Made by a program: the position numbers and the translations under genes
Source of the DNA: DATCZS01 sp036525795
Lineage (GTDB): Bacteria > Actinomycetota > Acidimicrobiia > Spongiisociales > ZC4RG35
Direction of reading: 5' to 3'
Length of the DNA: 64,000 nt
Assembly (NCBI GenBank): GCA_036525795.1
Contig: DATCZS010000123.1
Span: 15,264-79,263, forward strand
Part shown: positions 60,620 through 64,000 of the stretch, in pieces
Layout of the letters: each line of letters starts with the position of its first letter
Numbering within the stretch: the stretch's first letter is position 1
The notes under the pieces: model-generated
Database searches by the model: none
What the model was told of the DNA's origin: nothing
What the model saw: the letters and a program-made list of their open reading frames with translations, nothing else

Positions 60620-61401
60620 CCGACCACCCGTTCGCGGTCTCCTTCGGTGTCACCGGAGGACCGCAGGTCGAGCCGACGGCATTCCCACCCGCGACGCCCG
60701 CTCGCCCGAAGCAGGGCGGCGATTGCCGTTCGCCCGCAGGCAGAACCAGGACCGAGGCTCTCCGGTCGACCGCGTTCGATCGACTCCGCCGTCGCCTCGT
60801 CGCGCCGGCGGGCCCGCTCGTAGGGCAGGTAGTGGGACAGATCGGAGCTGATCACGACCAGCGTGTCCGGGTCCTCGTCCAGGACCCGGTCGATGACGTT
60901 CGCTCCCGGGGCGTCGTCTTCGTCGCCGCTGAGCACGGGCAGAGCCGAGAATCCGGGGGCGAGCACCGCCGTCAGAAAGGGAAACTGCACTTCGAGGGAG
61001 TGCTCTGCGAGGTGCGGCCGATCAGATCGCACCACTCCGGCGACCTGTTCGGCAGCGGCGCGCATGCGTTCGTCGACCGGAACCTCGCCGAGCGGCCCGG
61101 AGAAGGCGGAGGCTTCGGGCACCGCCACCCCGCCGAAGACGTCGAAATGCGACGGCCCCAGCAGCATCACCTTGCGGTAGCGATCGGAATGGAGACGAAG
61201 GAGGGCGTAGGCGGAGGCAGCCGTCGGCCCTGAGTACCGGTATCCCGCGTGCGGAACGATCACTGCGCGGGGAGGCCCGATCGCGCCGGGCTCGACTTCG
61301 TCGAGCAGGCGCTCGACGAGGCGTCGGAGCTGCACCGGGTCGGACGGGTAGAAGAGCCCCGCAACCGCCGGGTTCCGTGCGCGCCGGGCCTCGACGCTCA
61401 T
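60586..61401 (-). CDS. amrB: AmmeMemoRadiSam system protein B (Memo-like)
   Basis: A 271-residue MEMO1-family protein related to extradiol dioxygenases. VIVPHAGYRYSGPTAASAYA, GPSHFDVFGG, EHSLEVQFPFL, VVISSDLSHYLPYE and GSACGRTAIAALL carry the family's His and Cys residues. ATG 61401 is favoured by GGAGGTGG upstream, three bases after an in-frame GTG. It is tail-to-tail with amrS. Confidence 0.92.
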   Translation of the reverse strand: MSVEARRARNPAVAGLFYPSDPVQLRRLVERLLDEVEPGAIGPPRAVIVPHAGYRYSGPTAASAYALLRLHSDRYRKVMLLGPSHFDVFGGVAVPEASAFSGPLGEVPVDERMRAAAEQVAGVVRSDRPHLAEHSLEVQFPFLTAVLAPGFSALPVLSGDEDDAPGANVIDRVLDEDPDTLVVISSDLSHYLPYERARRRDEATAESIERGRPESLGPGSACGRTAIAALLRASGRRGWECRRLDLRSSGDTEGDRERVVGYGAFAFVSEV

Positions 61402-61476
61402 CACCCACCTCCACGTTCACCATACGCCGGCAGGTGGCGCGTCACGAGAGAGGGGGAGAGAGAGGAAGGCGCGTGG

Positions 61477-62322
61477 CTAGCGGAGCCCGGCGAACAGGTC
61501 GTCCTCGACGTCCGGCACCTCGACCCGGCTGAACACACGGACGAAGGACTCGCGGCCCATCACCTCCGGCCGCACATCGTCGGGGACGGCCAGAAGGAAC
61601 CAGTCGTCGGGGATCTGGCTGCGGTGGGCCCGCAGCGCCTTCTCCTTCAGATCGACGCGGTCGCGGACGTCGATCCAGGTGTCGATGTGCTCGTCCTGGG
61701 TTCCCGAGTGCCGGGCGCGCTCGAGGTCTTCCTCCGTGGCACGGCCCATCGCCAGGCGCAGCTCGGTGACCCTGACCACCCGGCTCCTCGGCCACGTCGT
61801 CCAATACAGCTTTTGCGGTTCCCACACCTCGTCTCCGTCAGCCAGGGGGAACCGGCCGAGGTCTCCCGCGCCGTAGAAGGCGGCGAGGCCGATCCTGTGG
61901 ACGTTGATGTGATCCGGGTGCCCGTAGCCGCCGAATGGGTCGTAGATGACAAGCACCTCCGGCCGGTATCTCCTGATGTGGCGGACAAGCCGACCGGTCG
62001 CCTCCATGAAGTCGGCCTGCCAGAAGCAGTCTGGGTGGGCGTTGGCGTCGGTCCCCATCATCCCCGAGTCCCGGTAGCCAAGGAATTCGTGGTGGGCCAC
62101 CCCCAGCACGCCGAGCGCCGACTTCACTTCCTCCGCTCGAATCTCGGCAAGTCGGTGGCGGACCCCCTCCGGGTCCTCGTAGTTGTGGATCTCGCCCTCT
62201 GCGCCGTCGGTGGCGGTCACGACCACCACCTGCTCGCCGGCCTCCGAGTAGCGACTCAAGACTCCCCCGGTGGAGATGACCTCGTCGTCTGGGTGGGCGT
62301 GAAACGCCATCAAGCCTGGCAT
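61477..62322 (-). CDS. mca: Mycothiol S-conjugate amidase-like LmbE protein
   Basis: A 281-residue zinc enzyme of the LmbE family. MAFHAHPDDEVISTGG has the metal His/Asp pair and GGYGHPDHINVHRIG supplies the third His. YRDSGMMGTDANAHPDCF is close to the Mca/MshB signature. Mca cleaves mycothiol conjugates during detoxification; MshB deacetylates GlcNAc-inositol in mycothiol synthesis. The length and motif favour Mca. TATCGT is 7 bases before ATG 62322. Confidence 0.85.
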   Translation of the reverse strand: MPGLMAFHAHPDDEVISTGGVLSRYSEAGEQVVVVTATDGAEGEIHNYEDPEGVRHRLAEIRAEEVKSALGVLGVAHHEFLGYRDSGMMGTDANAHPDCFWQADFMEATGRLVRHIRRYRPEVLVIYDPFGGYGHPDHINVHRIGLAAFYGAGDLGRFPLADGDEVWEPQKLYWTTWPRSRVVRVTELRLAMGRATEEDLERARHSGTQDEHIDTWIDVRDRVDLKEKALRAHRSQIPDDWFLLAVPDDVRPEVMGRESFVRVFSRVEVPDVEDDLFAGLR

Positions 62323-62329
62323 CGGACCG

Positions 62330-62335
62330 ACGATA
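62330..62335 (-). promoter_or_regulatory. Candidate -10 of the Mca-like gene (TATCGT)
   Basis: TATCGT, 7-base spacer, ATG 62322. Confidence 0.43.
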
Positions 62336-62472
62336 GTGAGCTGCCCGAGGAAACCCCGATCGATCCGTCGTACTCCCGGACCGGACGTCGGGACCGTCCC
62401 CTGTCCATCCGACGGCTCGAGCCCGGCGCCGCTGACATCGGAACCGGGGAGATGCCGCCGCCGGCGTCCGTC

Positions 62473-62478
62473 TATGTT
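62473..62478 (+). promoter_or_regulatory. Candidate -10 of the SRPBCC gene (TATGTT)
   Basis: TATGTT, 6-base spacer, GTG 62485. Confidence 0.4.
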
Positions 62479-62484
62479 GGCCCC

Positions 62485-62919
62485 GTGCCGCGCCAATCCT
62501 TTCAACACTCCGCCCACACCCCGGCGTCCATTGCCCGGGTGTGGACCTTCCTCCAGCAGGCGGAGGTCTGGGGAGACATCGCCGGAGCAGACGCCGTATC
62601 CGACGCGAGGCACAGCCCGGGGGGCGACCTGACCGGGTTCGGGTTCGTCGCGACCGTGGCGGGGCGCCCCTTCCGGGGATCGGCCACGGTGCAGGGCAAC
62701 GGCATCAGCCACATGACCACCACCATCCAGACCACCGACCTCGGCGGTGTCATCTCGCTGGATCTGGAGGCCGTCGGTCACTCGACCGCCATCCACGTGA
62801 CACTCGAGGCGCACTCTCGCTCGTTCCTCGCCGGAGTCGCGTTCGGATCGATCGCCTCGGCGATCGGACGCGGCCTCCCCGGCCGGGTCGACCGCCTGGC
62901 GAGCATGATCCACGACTGA
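62485..62919 (+). CDS. SRPBCC-superfamily (START/polyketide cyclase-like) protein
   Basis: A 144-residue protein with the helix-grip pattern: TPASIARVWTFLQQAEVWGDIAGADAV at the start, five to six beta strands in the middle, and a C-terminal helix (GLPGRVDRLASMIHD). Proteins of this fold bind hydrophobic ligands; no ligand can be named. GTG 62485 is chosen from the hexamer and from family N-termini. Confidence 0.8.
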   Translation: MPRQSFQHSAHTPASIARVWTFLQQAEVWGDIAGADAVSDARHSPGGDLTGFGFVATVAGRPFRGSATVQGNGISHMTTTIQTTDLGGVISLDLEAVGHSTAIHVTLEAHSRSFLAGVAFGSIASAIGRGLPGRVDRLASMIHD

Positions 62920-62998
62920 GGAGCCCCTCCACCCCGAGCCCGATCCCGGGAGGGCAGATGGCACGCGCTTCCCCATCCGATCCTGGCCGGCCTCTAGG

Positions 62999-63535
62999 TC
63001 ACTCCAGGTGACGGCCTCGACTTCGTTCCCGGTCAGGCCACATCCACATGGCCACAGACATGCCGGCCACCGCGGCGACACCGAACTTGGAGTCGAGCAG
63101 CCAGAGGGAGCTCCTGCCCATCGGTATCGAGAACACCACCTCACCGAGCACGTCGGCGTTGGTGGGCTTCCACTCGTCTGGATGGGCATTGTTGTCGCCC
63201 TGGGTGACCCATCCCGACGGGTCACCACCGACGATGCGATGGATCACCGGCTCGCCTCTCGCCGGCCCCTCGGGTATCGAGAAGAGGACCACGTCGCCGA
63301 CCGCCGGGGCCGCTCTCCAGGTGACGGCGACGTCGCCGATCTGGTGGGTCGGCTCCATCGAGTGGCCCGCCACCAGCACCAACCCCATGCGCCCGCCGAG
63401 CGATGCCGGCCACGCCAGCCAAAGCACAGGCAGTACGGCGAGGATGCCGAGAGCGGATCTGAGGGTGTCGCCCGCGGAGTTCCCGCGTCGGTGCCGTCCT
63501 CGCGACTCCGACATCACCCGGGGGACCTGGGCCAT
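62999..63535 (-). CDS. SipW/Sec11-type signal peptidase I
   Basis: A 178-residue membrane peptidase. The catalytic Ser is in VAGHSMEPTHQIGD, and the second catalytic residue is His in PVIHRIVGG rather than Lys, as in the ER/archaeal/SipW type. VTQGDNNAHPDEW completes the site. Membrane segments lie near 30-48 and 145-165. The upstream gene, 5 bases away, encodes a secreted beta-sandwich protein that is a likely substrate or partner. Confidence 0.87.
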   Translation of the reverse strand: MAQVPRVMSESRGRHRRGNSAGDTLRSALGILAVLPVLWLAWPASLGGRMGLVLVAGHSMEPTHQIGDVAVTWRAAPAVGDVVLFSIPEGPARGEPVIHRIVGGDPSGWVTQGDNNAHPDEWKPTNADVLGEVVFSIPMGRSSLWLLDSKFGVAAVAGMSVAMWMWPDRERSRGRHLE

Positions 63536-63540
63536 CGCCG

Positions 63541-64000
63541 TCACCGGAGCGCCTCCACCCGGAGCCACTCGAAGGTGGCCTGATTGTCGTTGTCGGCGAC
63601 GATGCCGTGGGCGGTGTTCGTCTCGAATCCGGCGGGAACCTCCACAGACAGCAAGGTGACGCCATCGACCGCCACCACGATCTCTCCCTTGGTGATCGTC
63701 GCCTCGATCACCAGCGACGAGGAGTCGGGGGCAGTCGCCGAGGCGAGGACCTCCGCCACACCGCCGACCACGGTGCCGATCTCGACCACCTGCCGGTCAC
63801 GGTCGTACACGGCGAACACGAAGTCCGGTCCGTCGGCGAGCAGCGCAAGACCGACACCGCTCGAGCCGGGTTGAGCCCTGATGCCTGAAAGGAGCGCCGA
63901 CACGGTGAGCTTGGTCGAGACTCCGACGTCGACCGTAGCCGCTGCCCACGCCGACTTGTCCTGGGACCGCACCGCGCCGCCCTGGCCGCGGAACCGCCCG
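63541..64000 (-). CDS. C-terminal end of a secreted laminin-G/concanavalin-like beta-sandwich protein
   Basis: The frame is open to the right edge of the window, so the N-terminus is missing; about 153 residues are visible. The sequence alternates short beta strands (AAATVDVGVSTKLTVSALLS, GVGLALLADGPDFVFAVYD, LVIEATITKGEIVVAVDGV, THGIVADNDNQATFEWLRVEAL when read across) in the manner of LamG-like domains of bacterial surface proteins. A GTG at 63972 is in frame but is unlikely to be the start because homology-like sequence continues upstream. Confidence 0.65.
   Translation of the reverse strand, partial: GRFRGQGGAVRSQDKSAWAAATVDVGVSTKLTVSALLSGIRAQPGSSGVGLALLADGPDFVFAVYDRDRQVVEIGTVVGGVAEVLASATAPDSSSLVIEATITKGEIVVAVDGVTLLSVEVPAGFETNTAHGIVADNDNQATFEWLRVEALR

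Overview
The window is high-GC DNA from an actinobacterium, most likely a member of the Acidimicrobiia or a close relative. The signs are a mycothiol S-conjugate amidase-like LmbE protein, a coenzyme F420 biosynthesis gene (cofC) beside an F420-type luciferase-like oxidoreductase, a bicistronic disulfide-bond pair, a SipW-type signal peptidase, and secreted proteins with very long threonine linkers. This placement is inference; no rRNA is present. Genes are dense, and many overlap by ATGA, GTGA or TGATG. At least 21 first-of-operon genes carry a TANNNT hexamer 6-9 bases before the start codon, which suggests widespread leaderless transcription.

Layout. 0-6.2 kb: start of murA, rpiB, a DsbB/thioredoxin pair, a hydrolase-cyclase fusion flanked by an intact tRNA-Glu and a copy of its 3' half, gltX and a fumarylacetoacetase-family gene. 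6.2-16.7 kb: housekeeping and salvage genes (pgpA, an S9 peptidase, serA, a UspA protein, an F420-type oxidoreductase, cofC, a LmbE-type deacetylase, a macrodomain protein, a flavodoxin). 16.8-20.3 kb: a three-gene operon of solute-binding-fold and von Willebrand A proteins of unknown job. 20.4-25.7 kb: glycerate kinase, prmC-tsaC, ribokinase-nucleoside hydrolase, trehalose-phosphatase.

25.7-46.9 kb is the main point of interest. It is a 21-kb purine-breakdown region that resembles the E. coli yge/ygf-xdhD cluster linked to anaerobic urate and purine degradation, but with a different gene content. A minus-strand operon of eight genes encodes an ATCase-like protein, a YgeW-like carbamoyltransferase, carbamate kinase, two fold-type-II PLP enzymes, and the FAD, 2Fe-2S and molybdopterin subunits of a xanthine dehydrogenase-family enzyme. 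A divergent operon encodes a second such enzyme plus an acyl-CoA dehydrogenase and a P-loop protein. These are followed by an 8-oxoguanine deaminase-like enzyme, a PF04008 adenosine-specific kinase, an adenine/adenosine deaminase, a short SsnA and a short YgfK that lacks the NADPH/FAD module. The likely flow is purine base deamination and hydroxylation, ring reduction and opening, release of carbamoyl groups as carbamoyl phosphate to make ATP, and PLP-dependent deamination of the remaining amino acid. No dihydropyrimidinase (HyuA) or YgeY is present in the window.

46.9-64 kb: a tandem-GNAT protein, two threonine-linker secreted proteins, an amidase, 2-oxoacid:ferredoxin oxidoreductase (korAB), a Yip1-like membrane protein, an ABC-F ATPase, an aminotransferase, a methyltransferase, ferritin, a 7-bp tandem repeat, the convergent radical SAM/Memo pair amrS-amrB, an Mca-like amidase, an SRPBCC protein, a SipW-type signal peptidase and the end of a secreted beta-sandwich protein.
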